From contig SHUY01000008.1 in the NCBI GenBank assembly GCA_009694435.1, forward strand, positions 1 to 38,676: 38,676 nucleotides of DNA, in the 5' to 3' direction. Position 1 is the first letter of the stretch. Every line of letters begins with the position of its first letter. Shown here piece after piece: positions 24,482 through 32,355 of the stretch. A model generated the notes under the pieces. It searched no databases. It was given only the letters and a program-made list of their open reading frames with translations, and had not been told where the DNA came from. The position numbers and the translations under genes were made by a program. Source of the DNA: Acidimicrobiia bacterium (GTDB lineage Bacteria > Actinomycetota > Acidimicrobiia > IMCC26256 > PALSA-555).

Positions 24482-25792
24482 ATGGCTAACAGTGCGAACA
24501 ACGATAAGGCGATAATTCGTTATGGAGATAACGAAATCGAGCTCCCGATAGTTGAGGGAACCGAAAAAGAGCGAGCCATTGATATCGCCAAACTTCGATC
24601 CCAAAGTGGGCTTATTACTCTCGATTATGGATTCGTAAATACTGGTTCGTGCGAATCAGCCATCACTTTCATCGATGGTGAAGAAGGAATCCTGCGTTAT
24701 CGAGGAATTCCGATCGAGCAATTAGTTTCGGGACACGAGCCGTCATTTTTAGAAACTTCGTTTTTGCTCATCAATGGCGACCTTCCGACCGAAAGCCAGC
24801 TCGATCAATTTCGTTATTCGATTCGCAAACATACGCTTTTGCACGAAGACGCTCGTAGATTTTTTGACGCTTTTCCTAAAGATGCCCACCCCATGGGAGT
24901 GCTCTCCTCGGTAGTAAGTGCTCTCTCGACTTTTTATCCTGACTCGAACAACCCTCACGACCCGGCGCAATTTGAATTGGCCATGATCCGCCTGATGGCA
25001 AAACTTCCCACTATTGCGGCTTACTCCTACAAGCGGTCTATCGGTCAGCCTCTCCTCTACCCCGATAACGAACTTGATCTCATCGAAAACTTCCTAACCA
25101 TGATGTTCGCCGTCCCTTCAGAAAATTATGTGGCGACCCCCACCATGGTTCACGCCATGAAAGTGCTTTTGATTTTGCACGCTGATCACGAACAAAACTG
25201 TTCTACTTCAACAGTGCGTTTGGCCGGATCTAGCGACGCCAATTTGTTTGCCTCAGTGGCGGCGGGAATTAACGCCTTATGGGGACCTCTCCACGGTGGC
25301 GCTAATCAAGCCGTAATTGAGATGCTCGAGAAAATTCAATCTGAAGGTGGAGACTTAAAACGTTTTGTTGAAATGGCGAAAAGCAAAGATAATGATTTTC
25401 GTCTTTCAGGTTTCGGTCATAGAGTTTATAAAAAGTACGACCCCCGAGCGCTCATTCTAAAGAAGGTCGCGGAAGACGTAATGGCCGATATGAACAGAAA
25501 TGATCCCCTACTCGATCTCGCGAAAGAGTTGGAAGAGATTGCCTTGGCGGATGATTACTTTATTGAGAACCGGCTGTATCCGAACGTAGATTTTTATTCG
25601 GGGTTCATCTACCGAGCTATGGGGTTCCCTACCAACATGTTTACCGTTCTCTTTGCTATGGGACGATTGCCCGGTTGGATTGCTCACTGGAAAGAAATGA
25701 TGGAGAATCCCCGCACCAAAATTGGTCGACCTCGGCAGATTTACATCGGAGAGACCGAACGTAAATACACTCCCCTCGACCAAAGAATTTAA
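24482..25792 (+). CDS. gltA: Citrate synthase
   Basis: 436 residues, the size of hexameric type II citrate synthases. It has the long N-terminal domain, ADHEQNCSTSTVRLAGSSDANLF, ALWGPLHGGANQAVIEML with the catalytic His, and GFGHRVYKKYDPRA with the next catalytic His. The late VDFYSGFIYRAMGFP contains the Asp. It condenses acetyl-CoA with oxaloacetate at the entry to the TCA cycle. I chose ATG 24482 over the TTG at 24470. The site GAGG is six bases upstream. The divergent ACAD and the ACAD gene 10 bases downstream suggest transcription with acyl-CoA oxidation, consuming its acetyl-CoA. A 2-methylcitrate synthase cannot be fully excluded, but the length favours citrate synthase. Confidence 0.93.
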   Translation: MANSANNDKAIIRYGDNEIELPIVEGTEKERAIDIAKLRSQSGLITLDYGFVNTGSCESAITFIDGEEGILRYRGIPIEQLVSGHEPSFLETSFLLINGDLPTESQLDQFRYSIRKHTLLHEDARRFFDAFPKDAHPMGVLSSVVSALSTFYPDSNNPHDPAQFELAMIRLMAKLPTIAAYSYKRSIGQPLLYPDNELDLIENFLTMMFAVPSENYVATPTMVHAMKVLLILHADHEQNCSTSTVRLAGSSDANLFASVAAGINALWGPLHGGANQAVIEMLEKIQSEGGDLKRFVEMAKSKDNDFRLSGFGHRVYKKYDPRALILKKVAEDVMADMNRNDPLLDLAKELEEIALADDYFIENRLYPNVDFYSGFIYRAMGFPTNMFTVLFAMGRLPGWIAHWKEMMENPRTKIGRPRQIYIGETERKYTPLDQRI

Positions 25793-25802
25793 GACTCGCT
25801 CC

Positions 25803-26993
25803 GTGGATCTGGCGCCATCGCCGGCTGAAGCTCAACTGCGCCTCGAAGTGCGCTCGTGGTTGCAAGAAAATCTTCCTTGGGAGTACGGGCGGGGTCTTCC
25901 TCCTCGTTTTGAAACCCTCGAAGAAGAAGTTGCCTTTGGCCGAACGTGGCAAAACCAACTGGCCCAAGGGCGCTGGGTTGGGGTTCCGTGGCCAACGCAG
26001 TACGGCGGTCGCGGCGCGGGACCAGTTGAACATTTCATCGTCACCGAAGAGTTGGCCCGTGCTCGAGCACCCGAATTGGTTGGGCGGATCGGGATAAACC
26101 TAGTCGGACCAACTCTGTTGGCTCACGGAACTGATGAACAAAAGCAGCGTTGGCTTCCATCAATCCCACCGGCCGAACATATCTGGTGTCAACTATTTAG
26201 TGAACCTGGCGCAGGAAGCGACCTTGCGGCGATTACGACTCGGGCCGAGATGAAAGGGGACGACTGGATACTTAATGGTCAAAAAGTGTGGACTTCATAC
26301 GCGCAATTCGCAGACTGGGGCTTGTGTCTCGCTCGCACTGACCCTGATGGTCCTAAACATAAGAGCATTACCGCTTTCGCGGTTGATATGCGAGCTCTCG
26401 GAGTAGAAGTCCGACCGTTGCACCAAATCACCGACGAAAAAGAATTCAACGAAGTTTTTTTTAGTGACGTAATTATTCCTGACGCTCATCGTATCGGTCC
26501 AGTAAATGAAGGCTGGCGGGTGGCTAACTCGACTCTTACTCACGAGCGAGGAATCAACCCGCGCCAACTAGTAATTCATCTCCAGCTGGTAGAAGAACTG
26601 CTGCGGTTGGCGCTTGAAAATGGCGCATTCGATGATCCGCGCTTGCGCCCTCGCCTTGCTCAAGCGGTTGTTGAAGTCCGTTTGTTTCAGCTTCACAACT
26701 GGCGAACTCTGTCCCGATTAGCCAAAGGAGAGGCCCCCGGCCCAGAAGGAAGCGCGCTCAAGCTCTATTGGAGTGAGATGAGTAAGCGAATGCACGACAC
26801 CGTTATGGCCGTGTTGGGGCCCGCCGCACCTTTATGGATCGGGGCCGACGAAAACCCCGGAGAAGGAACTTGGCAAAGATCTTGGCTCTATTATCAGGCA
26901 TCCTCGATATGGGCCGGAACTAACGAGATCCAGCGCAATATCTTGAGCGAACGGGTGTTGGGGCTACCAAAAGAACCGGCGCGTACTGGCTAG
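25803..26993 (+). CDS. Acyl-CoA dehydrogenase, catalytic-type subunit (FadE26/29-like)
   Basis: 396 residues from the GTG at 25803, ten bases after the citrate synthase stop. The longer ORF overlaps citrate synthase. It has WCQLFSEPGAGSDLA, WILNGQKVWTS, helix-G STLTHERGINPR with a candidate base Glu, and the C-terminal SSIWAGTNEIQRNILSERVLGLPKE. The length and motifs resemble the larger subunit of heterotetrameric FadE enzymes. A likely partner is the base-less ACAD at 23276, encoded on the other side of citrate synthase. It forms an operon with citrate synthase. The substrate may be a branched or ring-bearing acyl-CoA, but this is not visible. Confidence 0.9.
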   Translation: MDLAPSPAEAQLRLEVRSWLQENLPWEYGRGLPPRFETLEEEVAFGRTWQNQLAQGRWVGVPWPTQYGGRGAGPVEHFIVTEELARARAPELVGRIGINLVGPTLLAHGTDEQKQRWLPSIPPAEHIWCQLFSEPGAGSDLAAITTRAEMKGDDWILNGQKVWTSYAQFADWGLCLARTDPDGPKHKSITAFAVDMRALGVEVRPLHQITDEKEFNEVFFSDVIIPDAHRIGPVNEGWRVANSTLTHERGINPRQLVIHLQLVEELLRLALENGAFDDPRLRPRLAQAVVEVRLFQLHNWRTLSRLAKGEAPGPEGSALKLYWSEMSKRMHDTVMAVLGPAAPLWIGADENPGEGTWQRSWLYYQASSIWAGTNEIQRNILSERVLGLPKEPARTG

Positions 26994-27048
26994 TAGATAA
27001 CTTGACGCACCTTTTAGCTAGTGATGACCCGCCGACTGCCCTCCCTTG

Positions 27049-27062
27049 GCTAGATTCAACCT
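27049..27062 (+). promoter_or_regulatory. Putative leaderless promoter (-10 box) of the crotonase operon
   Basis: In the 69-base gap after the ACAD stop, GGCTAGATTCAACCTATG places an actinobacterial-type TANNNT box (TAGATT) six bases before the ATG at 27063. No Shine-Dalgarno is present, so transcription may begin at the start codon. No convincing -35 box is seen. Confidence 0.4.
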
Positions 27063-27908
27063 ATGGCAACAAAATCTGAATTCACCACTATTCGCTATTC
27101 GGTTGAAGGACCCGTAGCCACCATAACTTTGGCTCGGCCAGAATCCGCTAACGCCATGAGCTCGGTGCTTATTGACGAGCTAGACCGTGCTCTCGATTTA
27201 GTAGAAGAAGATGATGAAGTTCGCGTCGTGATCCTTGACGGTGAAGGCAAGCATTTTTGTGCCGGCCATGACCTAAAAGAGATACTCGAAGAATCGAGCG
27301 ACTGGACCCGTATGCGCTCAACGCCGGAAGGAAAATTGCATCACGAGTTCACTATGTACTGGGAAAAATGTCTCCGGTTAAGAGATTTTCCTAAACCCAC
27401 CATCGCGGCAGTTCAAGGAGTATGCGCGGCCGCGGGTTTAATGCTCGCAACTATGTGTGATCTCATAATCGCCGCGGACAACGCAAAGTTTTCTAACCCA
27501 GTTGCTCGCATGACCGGAGTTGGGGTTGAGTTGCTGATTGAACCATGGGAAATGGGTCCCCGAAAAGCCAAGGAGTTCTTGCTCTGCGCGACCACGATTG
27601 ATGCCGGCGAGGCTTTACGACTCGGACTGGCTAATCGGGTGGTAAAGCTTGATCAATTAAGCACCGAGGCCCGACTGATGGCCGATGAAGTGGCATTAGT
27701 GCCACCGATTACCGCCCAAGCAATAAAAGAGACCATTAATCACACGGTTGACCTTCAGGGACAGAGAGAAGCTTGGCGATATCACTTTATGGTGCACCAG
27801 TTTGTTAGCAACACCGAAACGGCCCTTGGAGCCATGAGTAACCGCAAAGAAGCTGTGCGCGAAGAGGGTGGTCTTGGCTCGGTCAAGCGCGAACAGTCCG
27901 GCGGATGA
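27063..27908 (+). CDS. Crotonase-fold protein, enoyl-CoA hydratase-like but lacking catalytic Glu pair
   Basis: 281 residues of the crotonase superfamily. The oxyanion-hole loops are recognisable: KHFCAGHDLKEI (63-74) and AAVQGVCAAAGLMLATMCDL (115-134). In hydratases the two catalytic glutamates lie in GGGCEL and in PEI. Here the aligned positions are Met127 and Val147, so neither is present. The protein should bind an acyl-CoA but probably does not hydrate it by the usual mechanism. It may be an isomerase, decarboxylase, hydrolase or a non-catalytic acyl-CoA binder like the mycobacterial EchA6 type. It heads a tight operon with a CaiB transferase, DUF35 protein and thiolase. Confidence 0.85.
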   Translation: MATKSEFTTIRYSVEGPVATITLARPESANAMSSVLIDELDRALDLVEEDDEVRVVILDGEGKHFCAGHDLKEILEESSDWTRMRSTPEGKLHHEFTMYWEKCLRLRDFPKPTIAAVQGVCAAAGLMLATMCDLIIAADNAKFSNPVARMTGVGVELLIEPWEMGPRKAKEFLLCATTIDAGEALRLGLANRVVKLDQLSTEARLMADEVALVPPITAQAIKETINHTVDLQGQREAWRYHFMVHQFVSNTETALGAMSNRKEAVREEGGLGSVKREQSGG

Positions 27909-27918
27909 AAGATTGCCC

Positions 27919-29118
27919 GTGAGTGGGCCACTAACGGGTCTAAGAGTTCTTGATTTAGGAACCCGTATAGCGGCGCCTTTTTGTGCGGGATTGTTGGGCG
28001 AACAAGGCGCAGAAGTAATAAAAATCGAACAACCCGGCAACGGTGATTTCATGCGTGACATCGGTCCCTTTGCTCCCGACGAAAACGGTGAGGACTACTC
28101 ATTGTTTTGGTCAGTCGAGGGACGGGGACGCAAAAGCGTAACTATTGATCTACGTACTTCTGATGGTCAACTTCTACTCATGCGTTTGGCCGAAACCGCT
28201 GACGTCTTGGTAGAAAACTTTCGTCCCGGAACGCTGGAAAAGTGGAACATTGGCCCCAATAGCCTTAACGATCGCCTAATAACCGTGCGCATAAGCAGCT
28301 TTGGTCAAGACGGACCGCTATCGCCTCGACCAGGATTAGATCGCGTAGGTATTGGCTTTGGTGGGCTTTTGCACTTAACCGGTTACCCCGACCGACCACC
28401 CGTGCGAGTAGGCGTCACTATTTCGGATTACCTGACTGGAGTATTTTCGGCTCATGCTGCGGTAGCCGCCCTCTACGGACGCGATGCCCGGGGCGGAACT
28501 GGAGTGGTTATTGATGCCAGTCTTTATGGCTCCTCGCTAAGAGTTTTGGAATGGACCTTGGCGGCTTATGACCGCTTAGGAACCATACGTAATCGAGAAG
28601 GGAACCAACTAGCCAACTCGGCCCCGCTAGACAACTACCCCACGGCCGACGGGAAATACGTATGCATAGTGGCCGGCTCGGACGCCAACTTCGCCCGATT
28701 AGCTACCGCGATGGAGATGACTGAGCTCATCACCGACGAACGTTTCGCTCGATTGTCAGATCGAGTTGAACACCACCAAGAAATAAATGACATGGTCGCC
28801 AAGTGGACTAGTTCTCTTTCGGCTGATGAAGTAGAGAGACGTTGTGCCGCCAAAGATGTTCCGGTTGCCACTGCGGCCACCGCGGCCGATATTTTTGCTA
28901 ATGCTCATATAGCGGAGCGTTCGGATCTAGTGAGTGTTAACGACCCCGTGTTAGGTCCCATCCGCCAGCAGGCACCCTACCCCCGCGTGGCCGGCACTAC
29001 TCCCGAGGCTCCCGTTGGCGCACCAAAACTTGGACAGCACACCCGCGAAGTTTTAAGCGATTTACTCGGGCTCAGCGACACCCAACTCGATGATCTATCT
29101 GAGCGAGGTGTGGTGTGA
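27919..29118 (+). CDS. CaiB/BaiF family III CoA-transferase
   Basis: 399 residues from the GTG at 27919, which gives the family-typical N terminus MSGPLTGLRVLDLGTRIAAP and lies ten bases after the crotonase stop. The upstream GTG at 27868 would overlap the crotonase gene by 41 bases. Motifs include QGAEVIKIEQPGNGDFMRD, VLVENFRPGTLEKW and VRISSFGQDGPLSPRPG, with the usual catalytic Asp expected in the IDASL region. Family III enzymes move CoA between carboxylic acids, for example carnitine, formyl or succinyl donors. Its stop overlaps the start of the DUF35 gene (GTGA). It may activate or re-acylate the pathway acid alongside the AMP-forming ligase. Confidence 0.9.
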   Translation: MSGPLTGLRVLDLGTRIAAPFCAGLLGEQGAEVIKIEQPGNGDFMRDIGPFAPDENGEDYSLFWSVEGRGRKSVTIDLRTSDGQLLLMRLAETADVLVENFRPGTLEKWNIGPNSLNDRLITVRISSFGQDGPLSPRPGLDRVGIGFGGLLHLTGYPDRPPVRVGVTISDYLTGVFSAHAAVAALYGRDARGGTGVVIDASLYGSSLRVLEWTLAAYDRLGTIRNREGNQLANSAPLDNYPTADGKYVCIVAGSDANFARLATAMEMTELITDERFARLSDRVEHHQEINDMVAKWTSSLSADEVERRCAAKDVPVATAATAADIFANAHIAERSDLVSVNDPVLGPIRQQAPYPRVAGTTPEAPVGAPKLGQHTREVLSDLLGLSDTQLDDLSERGVV

Positions 29119-29516
29119 CTGCCCGTATGGTTCACGACGGACTGTTTCGCCTTGACTCCGACGGGGACATCCGACTTTTAGGATCGCGCTGCGAGGAGTG
29201 CTCTCATCTTCAGTTTCCAGTAGCCGAAACCTGCTCTATGTGCGGATCGGAGCGCAGCACAACGATTGACCTTGAGCGCCAAGGAACGCTGTGGCTTTCT
29301 ACGGTGGTGACTAATGCCCCACCAGGATATCTCGGTGAAGTTCCTTACGGCTTCGGTGTAGTGGAATTACCTAGTGGGTTGCGAATAATCACCCTAATCA
29401 CCGAAAAAGAAGTAGTTGAGTTTGGAACTCCGTTGCGTTTAGTGGCCCACGATTTAGGAATCAATGATGACGGGGAAATGGTCGTCACCTACGCGTTTAG
29501 CCCAGGTTCGTCATGA
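29115..29516 (+). CDS. DUF35 OB-fold protein with N-terminal zinc ribbon
   Basis: 133 residues. The zinc ribbon is CEEC...CSMC (about residues 26-44), followed by an OB fold with LWLSTVVTNAPPGY and VPYGFGVVEL. In this family the protein acts as a partner of SCPx/Ltp-type thiolases and aldolases or of a MaoC-type hydratase (ChsH2), binding acyl-CoA and assembling a complex. Start GTG at 29115, overlapping the CaiB stop by four bases. It overlaps the next thiolase start by four bases (ATGA), the classic DUF35-thiolase arrangement. It is free-standing, not fused to MaoC as in ChsH2. Confidence 0.9.
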   Translation: MTARMVHDGLFRLDSDGDIRLLGSRCEECSHLQFPVAETCSMCGSERSTTIDLERQGTLWLSTVVTNAPPGYLGEVPYGFGVVELPSGLRIITLITEKEVVEFGTPLRLVAHDLGINDDGEMVVTYAFSPGSS

Positions 29517-30643
29517 CCAACTCAGTGGCCGTAGCGGGCGTGGGACTGCACCCCTTCGGGCGATTTGATCGCACAGTTACTCAGATGGGAGTTAGCGCGG
29601 TACGCGCGGCACTAGAGGATGCCGGCAATCCAAGTTTTCAATCTGTCTTCTGTGCCACGGTCTATTCGGGAGTGGCCGCAGGCCACAAAGTACTTGGCGC
29701 TCTAGGTCTAACTGGAACTCCAATTGTCAATGTAGAGGCCGGATGTGCCAGCGGTGGTGCGGCTTTGATGCTGGCGACCAACGCAGTGCGCTCTGGTCAA
29801 TGCGATACCGCCTTAGTTTTAGGGATCGAAAAAATGCCCCGGGGAATTATTCGTTCTTCATTTTTCGAACCGTGGCGAGAACAATCGGGCTTAGCCGCCA
29901 CACCGGCCTACTTCGCTTTGCGAGCCATGCGCCTGATGAGGGATTCGGGCATCACCAAAGAAGACCTCGCACAAATCGTGGTCAAGAACCGAGCCGAAGG
30001 AGTAAACAACGAAATAGCGATGTATCGAACGGCGACCACGGTTGAAGCAGTTTTGGAATCACGTTTGGTATGCGAGCCTCTTCATCTTCATATGCTTTGC
30101 TCGCCCAACGAAGGAGCGGCGGCGATCGTAGTCCAGCGTAGCGATCTAGCGCGACGGGATGCTCCGAAAATCGCGAGCGCGCAATTGCGTTCCCATTTGC
30201 CCGGATCGATACTGGGTGAAGCCACCCCTTTAAGTGGAGTAGCCGACGAGAACATACCAGCGGCAAGCACCATTGCCGCTCACGCGGCGTTTGAAGAAGC
30301 CGGCTACGGGCCCGACGACCTCGATCTAATCGAATGTCAAGATACCGATGCCGCGCGCGAGATTCTTGCTTACGAAGAACTCGGGTTGTGCGCTCGAGGT
30401 GATTCGGCTCAATTGGTAAGAAACGGTGACACCGCTCGGGGTGGCCGTTGGCCCGTCAACCTCAGTGGCGGTCTGCTGTCTAAAGGTGAGCCGCTAGGTG
30501 CTTCTGCTCTTGCGCAGATAATCGAGTTAAGTAATCAAATCGATGGTCGTGCTGGAATTAGGCAAATAGAAAATGCCCAAATCGGATTAGCGCACACGGT
30601 AGGTCGAGGGGCTAACGCTGCAGTGGTGATTATCACCAAATAA
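29513..30643 (+). CDS. SCPx/Ltp-type thiolase-fold protein with GEP in place of GHP
   Basis: 376 residues with the thiolase fold of lipid-transfer-protein thiolases and Ltp2-type aldolases. Cys78 in VEAGCASGGAAL aligns with the nucleophile. LHMLCSPNEGAAAIVV and LAHTVGRGANAAVV follow the Ltp pattern, and the usual C-terminal Cys is absent. In SCPx thiolases the active-site His lies in SKGHPLGA, but here the sequence is SKGEPLGAS with Glu326. A standard Claisen thiolysis is therefore doubtful, and an aldolase or ketoacyl-type reaction in complex with DUF35 is possible. Last gene of a four-gene operon. It ends three bases before the convergent CoA-transferase gene. Confidence 0.88.
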   Translation: MTNSVAVAGVGLHPFGRFDRTVTQMGVSAVRAALEDAGNPSFQSVFCATVYSGVAAGHKVLGALGLTGTPIVNVEAGCASGGAALMLATNAVRSGQCDTALVLGIEKMPRGIIRSSFFEPWREQSGLAATPAYFALRAMRLMRDSGITKEDLAQIVVKNRAEGVNNEIAMYRTATTVEAVLESRLVCEPLHLHMLCSPNEGAAAIVVQRSDLARRDAPKIASAQLRSHLPGSILGEATPLSGVADENIPAASTIAAHAAFEEAGYGPDDLDLIECQDTDAAREILAYEELGLCARGDSAQLVRNGDTARGGRWPVNLSGGLLSKGEPLGASALAQIIELSNQIDGRAGIRQIENAQIGLAHTVGRGANAAVVIITK

Positions 30644-30646
30644 CGA

Positions 30647-32335
30647 TTAGCGGTTGCGGAGAAACCATGCTTGAGGGTCCCAAGTACGCAGAGAGTTGAC
30701 CTCGTCTTGTGTTGGTGGCTCAAGTTCTCGCACCGTTTCGGCCACTTCTAAATCCCAGCCACACGCAGCCACCGCAGCAGCAATGCGCTCGTCTTTAGAT
30801 TCCGGACCAGGGGCAACCGCAGTAAGAACGAGATCACTCTTTGCGTCAGAGCGTTCAAGGATTCCAAAATCGGTAACTAGTGCTCGCACTGCTTTACCGG
30901 GCGAAGTGATGTAGCCACATTCTGACGGGGTGCGCTCGGGGGTAAGCAACGCGACCACGATCGCTTCGGCACACACCGAGGCCACGTCATTGCCACCACC
31001 GGAACCAACCAAAAACGCACCGCCAGGGATGACAGTTGAGTTCACATTTCCTCGTCGATCTATCTGAGCGCCGCCCAAACACGCCAGAGTGGTAGTTCCT
31101 TGTCCGCCCACCAAACTCCCCAGCACAGTGCTGGCGTCACTGATCATTAACGACCGCGGAAAATTGCGATGATTAAGAACGAACGGATCTCCGGGCACGG
31201 GGTCGTAACCCCAAAGCCCGATCTCGGCGGTTAGTTGCACCGCGTGACCTTGCGCTTGCGCTTGCGCTACCGCCAGCCACGCAGCCAAATTGGCGACTCC
31301 CGCCCCCGCCAATACTGCATCGGCCTTGAGCGCTATCACTCGCTCGGTTAAGTGACGGGCGCCCCAAATGGCTGCCATCTCCCAACGGTTAATAGGCGCT
31401 TCAAGATCAGGAGGATTGTCGATTACTTCTTGTCGCCACGACTGCGGATCGGCTTTTTGTCGCAGTTTTTCTACTCGCTTTGAGCCCAAACGTTCGACGT
31501 AATCAGCCGGACTAGAAACGTCAAGTATCCAGTGGCGAATCCACTCATCAAAATCATCTCGGCGCGAAGCAGCTCGAGCTTCAATCCAAAAATCGTAATC
31601 TTCGCCATAACTTTCTACCGGGAGCGCGCCACTAAATAATCCTCCGGGGTGGGCCCCCATCGGGACTTCGCACACCGCTAAAACTCGATGAGCAGGAATA
31701 CGCACTAGATGGGACCACTCGCTTAAGTCGTCAACCACTTTTTCTACCGTTACTACCGCTCCACGACGAGCCGCCAATGCCCCCCACGGGCTTTCTAGCA
31801 ATGGCGGATGCAGGGCCACATTTCCGGCTCGGTCGGCTACCGGAGCGTGGAGCAAAGCCACGTCAGGAAATAATGGGGCCAAAAGACCAATTTCACCCAA
31901 CTCAGTAGTGACCCGAGTAAAGGCAGGATTTTCTTCCATTGATGAGCCCGCGATTGAGCGAGTCACAATAGCGGGAAGTCCTCGAGCCGCAGCTTCAAGG
32001 CGTTGAGTGAACGCTAAAAATGACCAGTGTTCAACTTCTACTTCGCCACGGGCGTAACTGGAAGCAAAAATAGGATTGGGAGTGAAATTGGGGAAAGTGT
32101 CGCCCGAATATCCAGTGAGGACTTTACGAACAAGTCCCCCTTTGAAAAACAAAGTTCCTAAACTTGACAGCGAAAGCATTAATAACTCAAAGCCAGGATC
32201 TTTGCCCCACCATTGGCGGACTACTTCACTTGCGGCGGCAGTCCAGCGAGTGTGTCCGACTCCTAAATAAATCGAATCGCCCGCCCGCACATTTTCAGAG
32301 ATTGCGTCAGTAAGCGAAACTACTTTTTCGTTCAT
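30647..32335 (-). CDS. Fused family I CoA-transferase (alpha plus beta domains)
   Basis: 562 residues, close to the sum of the two subunits of family I CoA-transferases or IpdAB-like enzymes. The N-terminal half (about 1-290) is alpha-like, with SENVRAGDSIYLGVG. The C-terminal half is beta-like, beginning near AIWGARHLTERVIALKAD. TAEIGLWGYDP in the second half aligns with the SENG loop, placing the catalytic Glu at residue 371. A middle linker (about 250-320) is Arg/Asp rich. Either CoA transfer or IpdAB-like CoA-ester ring or C-C cleavage is possible. No Shine-Dalgarno is visible. It is the second gene of an operon, 20 bases after the 364-residue ACAD. Confidence 0.87.
   Translation of the reverse strand: MNEKVVSLTDAISENVRAGDSIYLGVGHTRWTAAASEVVRQWWGKDPGFELLMLSLSSLGTLFFKGGLVRKVLTGYSGDTFPNFTPNPIFASSYARGEVEVEHWSFLAFTQRLEAAARGLPAIVTRSIAGSSMEENPAFTRVTTELGEIGLLAPLFPDVALLHAPVADRAGNVALHPPLLESPWGALAARRGAVVTVEKVVDDLSEWSHLVRIPAHRVLAVCEVPMGAHPGGLFSGALPVESYGEDYDFWIEARAASRRDDFDEWIRHWILDVSSPADYVERLGSKRVEKLRQKADPQSWRQEVIDNPPDLEAPINRWEMAAIWGARHLTERVIALKADAVLAGAGVANLAAWLAVAQAQAQGHAVQLTAEIGLWGYDPVPGDPFVLNHRNFPRSLMISDASTVLGSLVGGQGTTTLACLGGAQIDRRGNVNSTVIPGGAFLVGSGGGNDVASVCAEAIVVALLTPERTPSECGYITSPGKAVRALVTDFGILERSDAKSDLVLTAVAPGPESKDERIAAAVAACGWDLEVAETVRELEPPTQDEVNSLRTWDPQAWFLRNR
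31250..31267. repeat. Hexanucleotide tandem repeat TTGCGC x3
   Basis: Three perfect copies of TTGCGC lie within the CoA-transferase gene and encode alternating Ala-Gln (AQAQAQ) in a helix of the beta-like half. The reading frame stays intact with any copy number, so this could be a length-variable site between strains. Confidence 0.6.
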
Positions 32336-32355
32336 TTTGACAAAAGATAAATCCC

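Noticed and set aside
24380-24604. N-terminal 75-codon extension of the ACAD at 23276
   Set aside because: It runs through the start of citrate synthase; the ACAD homology begins at MDFELGD.
27005-27010. TTGACG as a -35 box of the crotonase promoter
   Set aside because: It lies too far upstream of the TAGATT box for normal spacing, and no -10-like box follows at 16-18 bases.
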